Origin: Pedobacter sp. SYSU D00535
GTDB lineage: Bacteria; Bacteroidota; Bacteroidia; Sphingobacteriales; Sphingobacteriaceae
DNA length: 64,000 nt
Reading direction: 5' to 3'
Assembly (NCBI RefSeq): GCF_017355855.1
Contig: NZ_JAFEWD010000004.1
Span: 248,001-312,000 of the forward strand
Program-made: the position numbers and the translations under genes
Notes under the pieces: model-generated
What the model saw: only the letters and a program-made list of their open reading frames with translations
The model's database searches: none
What the model was told of the DNA's origin: nothing
Shown: piece by piece, positions 15,270-23,657 of the stretch
Layout of the letters: each line of letters starts with the position of its first letter
How positions within the stretch are numbered: position 1 is the first letter of the stretch

Positions 15270-16705
15270 GAAGGGTGAACCACTTTTTCGCCTTTATTTT
15301 TCTTGTTTTTCTCTTTTCCTGTAAAAAGGATTCAGAAGTTATGGTAGCGGTGGCAGAACCTTCAACGGAAGAAACGCCTAGTGCAAATGACCATACTTCA
15401 GCTGCGGTCGTAATTTCAAGTACCACTCCTGATAAAAGAGCAGAACTGCAGGATCTTATTAATAAATCAGCTGCCAGTAAACAAGCTTTGTATTTGCCAG
15501 CAGGCCGTTTTATTATTTCCAACGAACTTCTTATACCCTCCAATACGACCATCGTAGGGAAGGGCGCTTCTACTGAGATCATTCTTACCGATGGCATCGC
15601 TGCTAAGAGAAATGTTTTTAGGATTACTTCCGGAAGTAGTAATATTAAGTTAAAGGATCTGAAATTAAATGCGAATCAGCCAGGCAACATCGGAGCAGAC
15701 CTGGTCGCCCTGTTTGTGCATGACCGAGTAGCGGGTCTCGATTTTGAAAATGTTACGTTTGAAGGAGGAAGAGACCGTGGGGTGGTACAGATAAAAGGAT
15801 TGAATGCTACTCCCGTTACCGATATAAAGTTCTTAAGCTGCACTTTTCCCTTAGCGGGAAGAACCTCCATTGAGCTTCGGGGAACCAAGAACGTGACGAT
15901 TAATAAGTGCGTGTTCTCCAATTGGGGAACTCAAAATCCTAATTCTCCAGCTATTCAACTTCAGAGTCAGGAAAATATCAATGTTCAGATTTTTGAAAAT
16001 ACGTTTAATAATACCAAAGGGATTCAGTTTGCTATTGAATGTGCTGCAGCCTACGTAAGTGATTCTAAAATCACAAATAACAAACTTAACGACCCGCAAA
16101 ACCGCGGGGGCAACGGTATTTCTGGTTATTTTAAAAATACTGAGATCAGTAATAATGTGCTGACTGGCGGCAATGGAAACCAGAGAAGTGGTCTTGAGAT
16201 ATTTGGGAGCAATAATCGCTTATTGAACAATACAATATCCGCCGGACTCATCGCGATTTCTCCGGGTTTTTCAGAAGATGGTACTAATGTACTTATCCAG
16301 GGAAATAGTGTGAAGTCTAAGGGCCAAAATGCTTCTGGCATCCTAATGGGCAACGGAGGCTATAACCTGAATAATATCCGGGTAGTAGGCAATTCTATTG
16401 ATACCAGATCTGCCACCGGTAATTCTTCCGGAATAGTTGTTGGTACTTACGGCGCGCGCCGGGTAGTAAACAATATCACTGTCGAAGGAAACACAATCTG
16501 GTCGAATGCATTTTGCATTCGTCTGGAGTCTTTACCGGGTAGCTCCGATATTTTTCTTAGGAAAAACCTTTGTAAAGCTGGAATGAGCTGGCTAGGCATT
16601 GTAACGAATACTTTTAGCAATGTACAAGCGTCGGGTAACACTAAGGAAATGGCTGAGAAGGGCGTGATATACAGTACCAGTATGGCTCCAATCTCTGAGA
16701 ACTGA
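15254..16705 (+). CDS. Right-handed parallel beta-helix lipoprotein
   Basis: 483 aa. A lipoprotein signal (FFAFIFLVFLFSC, lipobox LFSC) precedes a Ser/Thr/Glu-rich linker, then a pectate-lyase-like beta-helix from about residue 60. Repeats of the form (I/V)xxNxI and NNxxxGxxxxI (NNKLNDPQNRGGNGI, NNVLTGG, NNTISAG, GNSVKS, GNSIDT, GNTIWS) mark successive coils. The opening 'LQDLINKSAASKQALYLPAGRFIIS' is the usual start of such folds. Probably binds or cleaves a polysaccharide outside the cell; catalytic residues are not clear. The start is uncertain: GTG at 15278, preceded by AGGAAGG, would give a compact signal peptide. Confidence 0.82.
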   Translation: MCESLGRVNHFFAFIFLVFLFSCKKDSEVMVAVAEPSTEETPSANDHTSAAVVISSTTPDKRAELQDLINKSAASKQALYLPAGRFIISNELLIPSNTTIVGKGASTEIILTDGIAAKRNVFRITSGSSNIKLKDLKLNANQPGNIGADLVALFVHDRVAGLDFENVTFEGGRDRGVVQIKGLNATPVTDIKFLSCTFPLAGRTSIELRGTKNVTINKCVFSNWGTQNPNSPAIQLQSQENINVQIFENTFNNTKGIQFAIECAAAYVSDSKITNNKLNDPQNRGGNGISGYFKNTEISNNVLTGGNGNQRSGLEIFGSNNRLLNNTISAGLIAISPGFSEDGTNVLIQGNSVKSKGQNASGILMGNGGYNLNNIRVVGNSIDTRSATGNSSGIVVGTYGARRVVNNITVEGNTIWSNAFCIRLESLPGSSDIFLRKNLCKAGMSWLGIVTNTFSNVQASGNTKEMAEKGVIYSTSMAPISEN

Positions 16706-16729
16706 AGCCATTGGTATACGCCGTATTTC

Positions 16730-18868
16730 TTAAATTCTTCTGAATAAGCGTTTCAGGAATGACCCGGCTTTATTAACCACATTGATCTTATCGGAGATCG
16801 TCTCGATGAATGTTTCTCCTCCCAGCATGTCTGTTTCCATTTGTTTCGGGTATAGGATAATAAAGCTGTTGTTTGTCAGGTAGTTAGAAAGATAGTAGGG
16901 GAGCTTCTCGAGCTGCTCTACATAGGAAATGTGCCCTTTACGGGAAGAGATAATCCAAAACAGGTCGTTTTGCTTCAGTTCTCTGCTGAAGATCAGGAAG
17001 TCGTCCCAATTGTGGAAAGGCTTGCAGTCGACCTTAACAGAGCTGGAGCTAAAATGATTCTTCAGATGCTCGAGGGCCTCATTTGCTGCGTAAAACACTA
17101 TAGGTAGTCCAGCTTCTTTGGCAATTGTTCCCAGCTTATTCAGCCAGTGAACAAATCCCGGTTCTGATTCAGCGTGGGGCGGTACAGCTACAACCATCCG
17201 CTTTAAGGTATTGAAGGGCTGAATGGACTTATATATGAAAATCGTCTCGCTTGTTCTTTCAAGGATTCGCTCAGCAACGGGTCCTAAGAAATCTTCCTGA
17301 TTCGAATTTTGATGCAACCCGATCAGCACATCGCTGATGTTTTGCTCTTTGATCGTATAGGTGATTCCGTTGCTGATGTTCATGTCAAAGCGGGTCAGCG
17401 GGATCAAGGTATTCTCTGTGGCAGAAGCATGCTTCAAAGCCCTGTCGATCATTTTCTTTCCTACTGCCAAACTTTTATCACTGTCCGTTTCATCACTGAT
17501 CACATGAAGGGCATAAACTGGTATATCGCTTTTTTTAGGTTTCAGCAATAAGCCGAAGTCCACCAGCTCAGCTACGGTGTCAGGGTAGGCCAGCGAGATC
17601 AGAATCTTTTGATTTGATTTACCATCCTCAACCACTGCGTCTTCTTCTTTTAAGGCAATTTTTTGGGATGCTTTTTCAACCGTAAAAGAGCTGATTGTAC
17701 AGGTTATTAAAATCATTAGGATGGTGCCGTTCAATACGTCTTCTGAAAGAAGCCTGATCGGTTCACCAGTAGCGGTTTCTGCAAGAATTGTGTTGTAACC
17801 CACCAGTACAACTGCCAATGAAGCGCCGACCCGTGCCGTGCTCAGTCCAAAAATTAGTTGCCGGTCGCTGCTGCTGAGTTTGAATGATTTTTGGGTGAGC
17901 CAGGCTGCTATGTACTTGGAAAGCACGGCCACTGTTATCATCACCGCTGCCACTTTTATCGCCCCGAGCCCTTTAAACAGGACACTAATGTCCACTAGCA
18001 TTCCCACCCCAATCAGGAAGAATGGGATAAAAAAGGCATTCCCAACAAAATCAATGCGGTTCATGAGGGGTGATACGTGAGGGATGAAGCGGTTTAAGGC
18101 AAGTCCCGACAAAAAAGCTCCTACAATAGCCTCCAATCCCGCAACCTCAGCTAGGAAAGAACCAAGGAAGACCATGGCGAGTACGAAAATGTACTGCGAA
18201 ATATTATCATCAAACTGTTTGAAGAACCACCTGGCGATAAGGGGAAAACCAAGGAATATGATAACTCCAAATATTGCGCAGCTCACCACCAATCGGAGCC
18301 AGAAAGCTGCACCTATTTCTCCCTGGGTCATTCCGGTAACCACCGCAAGCACTAAAAGTGACAGGATATCCGTAATGATAGTTCCTCCAATAGTGAGGGT
18401 AACAGCCTTCATGCGTGTTATTCCGTACTTGCTTACAATTGGGTAAGCTAGTAGCGTATGTGCCGATAGCATACTCGCCAATAGCACTGCTGAAGGAATG
18501 CTGAACTTCAGAATGTAATATGCTGCAGCTGTTCCCAAGATGATTGGCACCAGGAAGGTAAACAAACCAAAAACCAAGCTTTTAACTCTTGTTTTCCGGA
18601 ACTCTTCCATGTCAATTTCCAGCCCGGCAGTGAACATGATGTAGATTAAGCCCACCGTGCCGAAAAGTACGATACTGCTGTCACGGAGCAGGAGATTGAA
18701 GCCATACGGACCAATAATTACACCGGCCAGAATTAGGCCTATGATGTGCGGAACCTTTATCTTGTTAAACAAAATTGGCGAAAACAAGATGATAAAAAGC
18801 ACCAGCGAAAAAATAACCACAGGATTTTTAAGCGGCAGAGAGAAGTCCAGTTCTGTAAGTAAAATCAT
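16730..18868 (-). CDS. Cation:proton antiporter (CPA2 family) with C-terminal universal-stress-like domain
   Basis: 712 aa inner-membrane protein. About residues 15-410 contain 11-13 hydrophobic helices of the monovalent cation:proton antiporter-2 fold. Visible are PHIIGLILAGVIIGPYGFN near the start, FTAGLEIDMEEF, and GAFLSGLALNRFIPHVSPL. About residues 425-700 are soluble and resemble a pair of universal stress protein domains (ILISLAYPDTVAELVDFGL; DVLIGLHQN). Exchanges Na+ or K+ for H+; ion specificity is not predictable. The lipoprotein gene upstream ends 16 nt before it and may share its transcript. Confidence 0.9.
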   Translation of the reverse strand: MILLTELDFSLPLKNPVVIFSLVLFIILFSPILFNKIKVPHIIGLILAGVIIGPYGFNLLLRDSSIVLFGTVGLIYIMFTAGLEIDMEEFRKTRVKSLVFGLFTFLVPIILGTAAAYYILKFSIPSAVLLASMLSAHTLLAYPIVSKYGITRMKAVTLTIGGTIITDILSLLVLAVVTGMTQGEIGAAFWLRLVVSCAIFGVIIFLGFPLIARWFFKQFDDNISQYIFVLAMVFLGSFLAEVAGLEAIVGAFLSGLALNRFIPHVSPLMNRIDFVGNAFFIPFFLIGVGMLVDISVLFKGLGAIKVAAVMITVAVLSKYIAAWLTQKSFKLSSSDRQLIFGLSTARVGASLAVVLVGYNTILAETATGEPIRLLSEDVLNGTILMILITCTISSFTVEKASQKIALKEEDAVVEDGKSNQKILISLAYPDTVAELVDFGLLLKPKKSDIPVYALHVISDETDSDKSLAVGKKMIDRALKHASATENTLIPLTRFDMNISNGITYTIKEQNISDVLIGLHQNSNQEDFLGPVAERILERTSETIFIYKSIQPFNTLKRMVVAVPPHAESEPGFVHWLNKLGTIAKEAGLPIVFYAANEALEHLKNHFSSSSVKVDCKPFHNWDDFLIFSRELKQNDLFWIISSRKGHISYVEQLEKLPYYLSNYLTNNSFIILYPKQMETDMLGGETFIETISDKINVVNKAGSFLKRLFRRI

Positions 18869-18884
18869 ATCAGGCTTTCTCTTG

Positions 18885-19445
18885 CTATTTCGACAATTCT
18901 ACCGAATAAACTATTGTACACCCTTCCTCCCTTGTTATCTCTCTTCGGCCCTCCATGCGGGTAGGATTAGTTAGATGCAGTTGCACAACCATCTCAGTAC
19001 TTTGTTGGGGCTCTTCCGTGGCAGGTTGGGCGGTAAGATTGAGGGTTGTTCCATTATAGATTCCGGAATATAAGCGAACCAGTTTATTATTTACCATCGC
19101 CCGGGCTACAACTTTCTGATTTTCGTAAGCGATAACCCATTCCTCATTTTTTGTGTCTCCAATGGCGGAACTAGGACAAGTGGTGTTAATACATACCATA
19201 TGAACCTTCCATCTTCCCGGAAGGTCGGCGCTGTAAACGGAAGTATCGGCTTTGATTTTGCTGCTATCGGCTTTTGCCAGCTCCTGTTCCTTCAATTGCA
19301 AGTTTTTCTCTCGAAGAATCAGTTCCTGTTCTTTTTTTTCAAGTTCTGCTTCTTTCTTTTCAAGCTCCTTTTCTCTCTTTCCATCGTTGCAGGCGAGCAG
19401 AAGAAACAATGGAAGAAGCAGGTAGTAGATAAATCCTAAACGCAT
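18885..19445 (-). CDS. Lipoprotein with N-terminal coiled coil, function unknown
   Basis: 186 aa. The signal peptide ends at a lipobox (LLLAC), followed by about 45 residues of charged coiled coil (EKELEKKEAELEKKEQEL...). The C-terminal ~110 residues look like a small beta barrel: a GRWKVHMVC strand, two Cys in CINTTCPSS, and WVIAYENQKVVARAM. The overall plan (coiled coil plus lipocalin-like domain) occurs in Bacteroidota, but I recognise no named family. Located just upstream of the antiporter on the same strand. Confidence 0.75.
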   Translation of the reverse strand: MRLGFIYYLLLPLFLLLACNDGKREKELEKKEAELEKKEQELILREKNLQLKEQELAKADSSKIKADTSVYSADLPGRWKVHMVCINTTCPSSAIGDTKNEEWVIAYENQKVVARAMVNNKLVRLYSGIYNGTTLNLTAQPATEEPQQSTEMVVQLHLTNPTRMEGRREITREEGCTIVYSVELSK

Positions 19446-19595
19446 CTTTTCTAATTTATCCGGTGAAACCGGTGATGAAACAGCTGATTGTTTAAATAGA
19501 CAGTAATTACAGGAACTATGTTTATTTAAATTTTATGGTCGATCGCTAAAATAGGAATTTTAGTGAATACTGACAGGTGAGCGGTAGGATGTGGT

Positions 19596-20159
19596 TCAGA
19601 ACAGTGTTAACTCAGTGGGCCTGCACAAGGGAAATTGTGCAAAGGTGTTCCACCTTCTTCCATCATGCTTCAATAAGCTAAATTGCTCTACATCAAAACT
19701 TCGTTTGAACTTGCGGTTTTTGAATTCTTCCCATATTGTCTTAAAAGTGCCAGGATTAACATCACGATAAGCAATAGTTATATGCGGATGAAAGGATGTG
19801 TTCCCTTTCATTTCGGGCACGTCTACCTGGTTTTGATAAAATACTTTCGAAACGTCCTTCTGCAGATTAGCGATAGCCGGGGATTTAGGGGTATTAATAA
19901 AAAGCGTTTTGTTGTTGAACGAATCGAAGTTCTCTAATTGTAGGGGAAATGGAGCGTGACTCGCACCAATTGGTTTCAGAAGCTTTATCAGTCGGCTCTC
20001 TTCGCTAGCTGCTACATCCAGCGGACGATAAAGTGTGATATGCACAGGTGGTTTTAGAGCAGCAAAGACTTGATACTTGACGGAAATTTCCTTTCTGATC
20101 TCGTCAATCTCTTCGGCTAGACGGGGGGGAGGCAGGATGGCTGTAAGGTACAGGGGCAT
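19596..20159 (-). CDS. 2H phosphoesterase / 2'-5' RNA ligase-like protein
   Basis: 187 aa. It carries the two His-x-Thr signatures of the 2H superfamily: HITLYRPL near residue 47 and HITIAYRD near residue 127. These two His form the active site for cyclic phosphodiester or 2'-5' linkages in relatives (LigT/ThpR, CPDase). Cytoplasmic. Divergent from dinB with only 55 bp between start codons; a TAGTTTTG box at 20165-20172 puts its transcription start almost at the ATG. The substrate is unknown. Confidence 0.85.
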   Translation of the reverse strand: MPLYLTAILPPPRLAEEIDEIRKEISVKYQVFAALKPPVHITLYRPLDVAASEESRLIKLLKPIGASHAPFPLQLENFDSFNNKTLFINTPKSPAIANLQKDVSKVFYQNQVDVPEMKGNTSFHPHITIAYRDVNPGTFKTIWEEFKNRKFKRSFDVEQFSLLKHDGRRWNTFAQFPLCRPTELTLF

Positions 20160-20164
20160 AGTTG

Positions 20165-20172
20165 CAAAACTA
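20165..20172 (-). promoter_or_regulatory. Promoter -7 box of the 2H phosphoesterase gene (TAGTTTTG)
   Basis: TAnnTTTG match 5 nt before the ATG at 20159. Confidence 0.55.
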
Positions 20173-20177
20173 GCATT

Positions 20178-20200
20178 AAATACTAACTGTTTTAGTATTT
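20178..20200. promoter_or_regulatory. Candidate operator between dinB and the 2H phosphoesterase gene
   Basis: Perfect 9-bp inverted repeat AAATACTAA-CTGTT-TTAGTATTT. It lies between the -33 and -7 regions of dinB and also just upstream of the opposing -7 box, so a bound repressor would block both genes. It is not an E. coli (CTGT-N8-ACAG) or Bacillus (GAAC-N4-GTTC) LexA box. Confidence 0.6.
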
Positions 20201-20203
20201 CAG

Positions 20204-20211
20204 TATATTTG
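20204..20211 (+). promoter_or_regulatory. dinB promoter -7 box (TATATTTG)
   Basis: Ends 3 nt before the GTG start of dinB, implying a leaderless transcript. Confidence 0.6.
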
Positions 20212-20214
20212 TAC

Positions 20215-21408
20215 GTGAAGAATGAGAAGCGGCATATTGTTCATATCGACCTCGATTCCTTTTTTGTATCGGTGGAGCGACTGAAAGAACCTTCTCTGAA
20301 CGGACGACCGGTGCTGATTGGAGGAAGTTCGGACAGAGGAGTGGTTTCTTCCTGCAGCTATGAAGCCCGCAAGTTTGGTGTCCATTCTGCTATGCCTGTA
20401 AAAAAAGCCTTACAACTTTGTCCCCAGGCCACTGTCGTTAAGGGCGACTATTCTTCCTACTCTAAAGCGTCGGCTGCGGTAACGCAGATCATCCGCGAAA
20501 GCGTTCCCTTATTTGAAAAGACATCTATTGACGAGTTTTATATCGACCTGACCGGAACAGACCAGTTTTTTGGCTGCTACAGATTGGCATCTGAATTAAG
20601 GCAGAAGGTGATGAGGGAAACTGGATTGCCTATTTCTTTTGGACTTTCTTCCAATAAAACAGTTTCAAAAGTTGCTACCGGCCAGGCGAAGCCAAACGGT
20701 CAGTTGTATGTGGAGCACGGACAGGAAAAGGCCTTTCTTGCGCCCTTGCCTGTGGGGAAGATTCCGATGATTGGCGAACGGGCTTGCGAGATCCTTCGCA
20801 GTATCGGGATAATGACCGTGGGCCAGCTCCAGAACGAGAGCAAGAGCAATTTGGAAAGGCATTTCGGTCGGATGGGAATGGTCATGTGGAATAAGGCAAA
20901 CGGGATCGACAATTCTCCTGTCGTTCCTTATCACGAGCGCAAGTCTATATCGAGCGAACATACGTTTGAAAAGGACATCACTCATCCGGAGTACATGGAA
21001 CCGCTGTTGGTTTCCATGCTCGAACAGCTCACTTACAAGCTTCGGAACGATGGAAAGTCGGCAGCGTGCCTTACGGTAAAAATTCGCTACTCGAATTTTG
21101 AGACGTTCACCCAACAGGTAACAGTGGCGCCAACTCAGGCCGACAATCTTTTGATTCCAGCTTTGAAAACACTTTTCAAAAAGGCTTATCAGAAGGGGAG
21201 GCCGGTGAGGCTTATCGGCGTCCGCCTAAGTAACCTTTCGGAGGGTAATATACAGCCGGGATTGTTTGATGATTACGAGAAGACAAGCAAGCTGTATCAG
21301 GCGCTCGACGCGCTGAATAATCGTTACGGCTCCAAAACAATCTCCCGGGCCTCCACCATGGGTATCTCTGCGAGGTCTTTCAATCCCTTCAGCGGAAGCG
21401 AAGAATAG
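20215..21408 (+). CDS. dinB: DNA polymerase IV (Y family)
   Basis: 397-aa translesion polymerase. Catalytic motifs are HIDLDSFFVSVE at the start (metal-binding Asp) and KTSIDEFYIDLTG (second acidic pair), followed by SFGLSSNKTVSKVA, a helix-hairpin-helix thumb (MIGERACEILRSIGI) and the little-finger domain. I place the start at GTG 20215: the frame is open further upstream, but Y-family polymerases begin a few residues before HIDLDSFF, and the promoter box at 20204-20211 excludes an earlier start. It copies damaged DNA with low fidelity and is usually damage-inducible; the palindrome upstream fits such control. Confidence 0.95.
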   Translation: MKNEKRHIVHIDLDSFFVSVERLKEPSLNGRPVLIGGSSDRGVVSSCSYEARKFGVHSAMPVKKALQLCPQATVVKGDYSSYSKASAAVTQIIRESVPLFEKTSIDEFYIDLTGTDQFFGCYRLASELRQKVMRETGLPISFGLSSNKTVSKVATGQAKPNGQLYVEHGQEKAFLAPLPVGKIPMIGERACEILRSIGIMTVGQLQNESKSNLERHFGRMGMVMWNKANGIDNSPVVPYHERKSISSEHTFEKDITHPEYMEPLLVSMLEQLTYKLRNDGKSAACLTVKIRYSNFETFTQQVTVAPTQADNLLIPALKTLFKKAYQKGRPVRLIGVRLSNLSEGNIQPGLFDDYEKTSKLYQALDALNNRYGSKTISRASTMGISARSFNPFSGSEE

Positions 21409-21432
21409 GGTGTTTAATTGCTTCTTATATTG

Positions 21433-21440
21433 TAGTTTTG
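21433..21440 (+). promoter_or_regulatory. Promoter -7 box of the gmhB-like gene (TAGTTTTG)
   Basis: Ends 4 nt before the ATG at 21445; leaderless if used. Confidence 0.5.
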
Positions 21441-21444
21441 GGCA

Positions 21445-21936
21445 ATGGAACAGAACAAAGCAGTATTTCTAGACCGAGACGGAGTTTTGAACAAGGAACT
21501 GGGAGATTATGTGTGCAATTTTGACGATTTCAAGATTCTGGAGCATAACTTCAAACCGCTCAAGGAACTGCAGGACAGAGGCTACATGTTGATTGTAATC
21601 ACAAATCAAGGCGGGGTAGCGAAGGGCTGGTATTCAGAGGAAACGCTTGGCCAGATGCATCAACATTTGAAAGATACCTACGCCTACCATGGCATTCATA
21701 TCACCGACATCTATTACTGTCGCCACCACCCTCAATATAATGGGAATTGCCTCTGCCGGAAGCCTGGGTCTATTATGCTTGAAAAAGCCATTGCACGATT
21801 CAATATCGACAAGAAACAAGCTTATTTTATCGGTGATCGTGAAAGAGATGTACTGGCGGGTGAAGCGGCGGGAATCAAGGGAATCTTAATCAATTCAGAC
21901 CAGCCACTGGATGAAGTGTTGCATCTGATTGGATAG
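21445..21936 (+). CDS. gmhB: HAD-IIIA phosphatase, D-glycero-D-manno-heptose 1,7-bisphosphate 7-phosphatase-like
   Basis: 163 aa. HAD motif I is FLDRDGVLNKE (nucleophile and acid Asp), motif II ITNQGG, motif III Lys in CRKPGSIML, and motif IV FIGDRERDV. The Zn loop C-x-H-H-P...C-L-C (CRHHPQYNGNCLCRKP) is the feature that marks GmhB-type enzymes, which remove the C7 phosphate in ADP-heptose synthesis for lipopolysaccharide. Related histidinol-phosphatase domains share much of this, and no other heptose gene is nearby, so the specific substrate is inferred. Follows dinB by 36 nt but has its own promoter box. Confidence 0.85.
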   Translation: MEQNKAVFLDRDGVLNKELGDYVCNFDDFKILEHNFKPLKELQDRGYMLIVITNQGGVAKGWYSEETLGQMHQHLKDTYAYHGIHITDIYYCRHHPQYNGNCLCRKPGSIMLEKAIARFNIDKKQAYFIGDRERDVLAGEAAGIKGILINSDQPLDEVLHLIG

Positions 21937-21968
21937 CAGATCCTATAGTCTCACTTTAAGCCAATTCC

Positions 21969-23222
21969 TTAAGGTTTTCTTTTTTTGCTCAGATAATAGT
22001 TGAGGTTGATACTGACAGTATTGTTGTGGAGCGCGAAGGTGTCGTAGGAAGCGTACGAAAAGGCCCTGTTGAAGTTTAAGCAGAGTTCTACTTTTTCTTT
22101 AAAAGTAAACCCGGCATTGAAGGGAATGGAATAAATAAGTCTGTTCCTGTAGCCGATGTTTTCACTGTTGTGAATATTTCGATACCAGGTGGTCGTTGTT
22201 TTTCTGCTAAAGCTATTTTCTTGATAATGATAGATGTTTACTCCCGCTCCAAATCCTGCGAACCATTTAAGTGTCGAGGTATTGTAGAAATTATATTGGA
22301 AGGTAGGCAGAAAGGACAGCGCTAAAATTTTTGTAGAGTGCTGTGCAGGTTCACGTTTAGTAGTAGATTCAAGCTGAAGAATTGAGCTTTCCAACCTAAC
22401 AAACGTCTTTCTTATATTCCTGTGTTTGTACCAGTTTAATCCGATACTAAGTCCGGGGGTGATAGCGCCAGAATGGCTAGTCCCTCTTTCTGCAAGGTAA
22501 TGGTCGCCGGTGTACATTAAATGATTGTAAGTAGCTTTGCCGCCCACATAGAAGCTTACTGCTTTGCGACTCTTCGTCTTTTTTTCGACGCTAGCTACCT
22601 TCTCTGGTTCTAACCCACGTAAAATGCTTACGAGGTCTTTTTCATTATAGGAGACGGAACTAACTTTATTTAATAAATCATAGCTTTTCAAACCTACCCT
22701 TTCAGCGGTATTCAGCAGTTCGTATACATACTCTTTCCTCGATTTAATTATGTTATTTACCCTATAATAAAGAATTACTAATTCCCTGGGAGTCTGCTCA
22801 ATTCTATCGGAGATATAAAATCTCTCCTTGATTTTATCCTTGTAGGAATATAAACTGATGTTGTCTCCCTTCCAAAGCCTTTTTAGTAACACTAAACTCT
22901 TGATACGAGTGGTATCAACGGTGGACTGGAGATTCTGATACTCAGTGCCTCCCTGACTTATGCTAACTTCATGTCTCTCATAAATTTCCATTCCCGAAAC
23001 TTCAACAGACTGTAAATCCGCAATTTGAAACATTTTCAATGTCGATTTGTCGGGAGTTTTAGAAAATGAAATCTTCGTCGGGTTATGGTTCCATTCTTTG
23101 TAATCTACAAAGCCCTGAAGTGTTTCTCCGTTATTAAGAACAATACTAGCGGGTGTAAGATTAACCTGAGCGATACCAAGCGCTGGGATTAGAAGCGAGA
23201 GAAAAAGTAAAACCTTTTGCAT
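21969..23222 (-). CDS. Secreted hypothetical protein with C-terminal outer-membrane beta barrel
   Basis: 417 aa. Signal peptide MQKVLLFLSLLIPALGIAQ. Residues about 25-200 form a soluble domain opening SIVLNNGETLQGFVDYKEW, a start common to a group of Bacteroidota proteins of unknown function. From about residue 220 the chain alternates polar and hydrophobic residues (YVGGKATYNHLMY, GLSIGLNWYKH, FLPTFQYNFY, VELCLNFNRAFSY) and ends in LNYYLSKKRKP, consistent with a beta barrel. No enzyme motif. A decayed relative lies directly upstream at 23370-23551. Confidence 0.75.
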   Translation of the reverse strand: MQKVLLFLSLLIPALGIAQVNLTPASIVLNNGETLQGFVDYKEWNHNPTKISFSKTPDKSTLKMFQIADLQSVEVSGMEIYERHEVSISQGGTEYQNLQSTVDTTRIKSLVLLKRLWKGDNISLYSYKDKIKERFYISDRIEQTPRELVILYYRVNNIIKSRKEYVYELLNTAERVGLKSYDLLNKVSSVSYNEKDLVSILRGLEPEKVASVEKKTKSRKAVSFYVGGKATYNHLMYTGDHYLAERGTSHSGAITPGLSIGLNWYKHRNIRKTFVRLESSILQLESTTKREPAQHSTKILALSFLPTFQYNFYNTSTLKWFAGFGAGVNIYHYQENSFSRKTTTTWYRNIHNSENIGYRNRLIYSIPFNAGFTFKEKVELCLNFNRAFSYASYDTFALHNNTVSINLNYYLSKKRKP

Positions 23223-23369
23223 TGTGATAGGGTGAAGGTGCTAAATTAATTTATTGTTACGGGATTCTAAAGAAAGACACGAGGCTTTTGTTATAAGAGT
23301 TGTGGAGGTTTGATGTTTCTTGTGGTTCAATCCAGCCCCTTTATTTCTACGGCCGCTACCCCCTCCACG

Positions 23370-23551
23370 TCAATAGGCTCTGCCTGGCCTTCTTACTTTT
23401 CTTAGACGGGGAGCCTGATACCATTCTTTGTAGTTGATATAACCTTTAATGGTGTTGCTCTATAAGTGCTAAGTAAACCACTTTTATGATTAGATTGAGA
23501 AGAACTTAGAACCGAGGTGATTGCCAGAAAAACTGAGAAAAGGAGCCTCAT
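23370..23551 (-). pseudogene. Frameshifted remnant of a paralogue of the beta-barrel gene at 21969-23222
   Basis: Reading leftwards from ATG at 23551, MRLLFSVFLAITSVLSSSQS is a good signal peptide, but the frame soon becomes unrelated. In another frame the segment NTIKGYINYKEWYQAP matches the conserved GETLQGFVDYKEWNHNP of the intact neighbour, followed by a stop at 23370-23372. About 60 codons remain of a gene once near 400. The frame change lies between the signal peptide and the match. Together with the neighbour it suggests a former tandem duplicate. Confidence 0.7.
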
Positions 23552-23591
23552 GACTATGAGATTCGGGCCTAATTATTCAGAACATGGGAAT

Positions 23592-23626
23592 AAAAAAACC
23601 GCTAGCCTTGTAGGTTAGCGGTTTTT
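23592..23626 (-). terminator. Intrinsic terminator after clpB
   Basis: AACCGCTAACC-TACAA-GGCTAGCGGTT (one wobble) followed by a run of T on the minus strand. Confidence 0.85.
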
Positions 23627-23657
23627 CTATTCTTAAGCCATAGCGCAGGTCTGAACC

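Noticed and set aside
20077-20214. N-terminal extension of dinB
   Set aside because: Upstream of the family start and of the -7 box at 20204-20211; it also overlaps the divergent gene.
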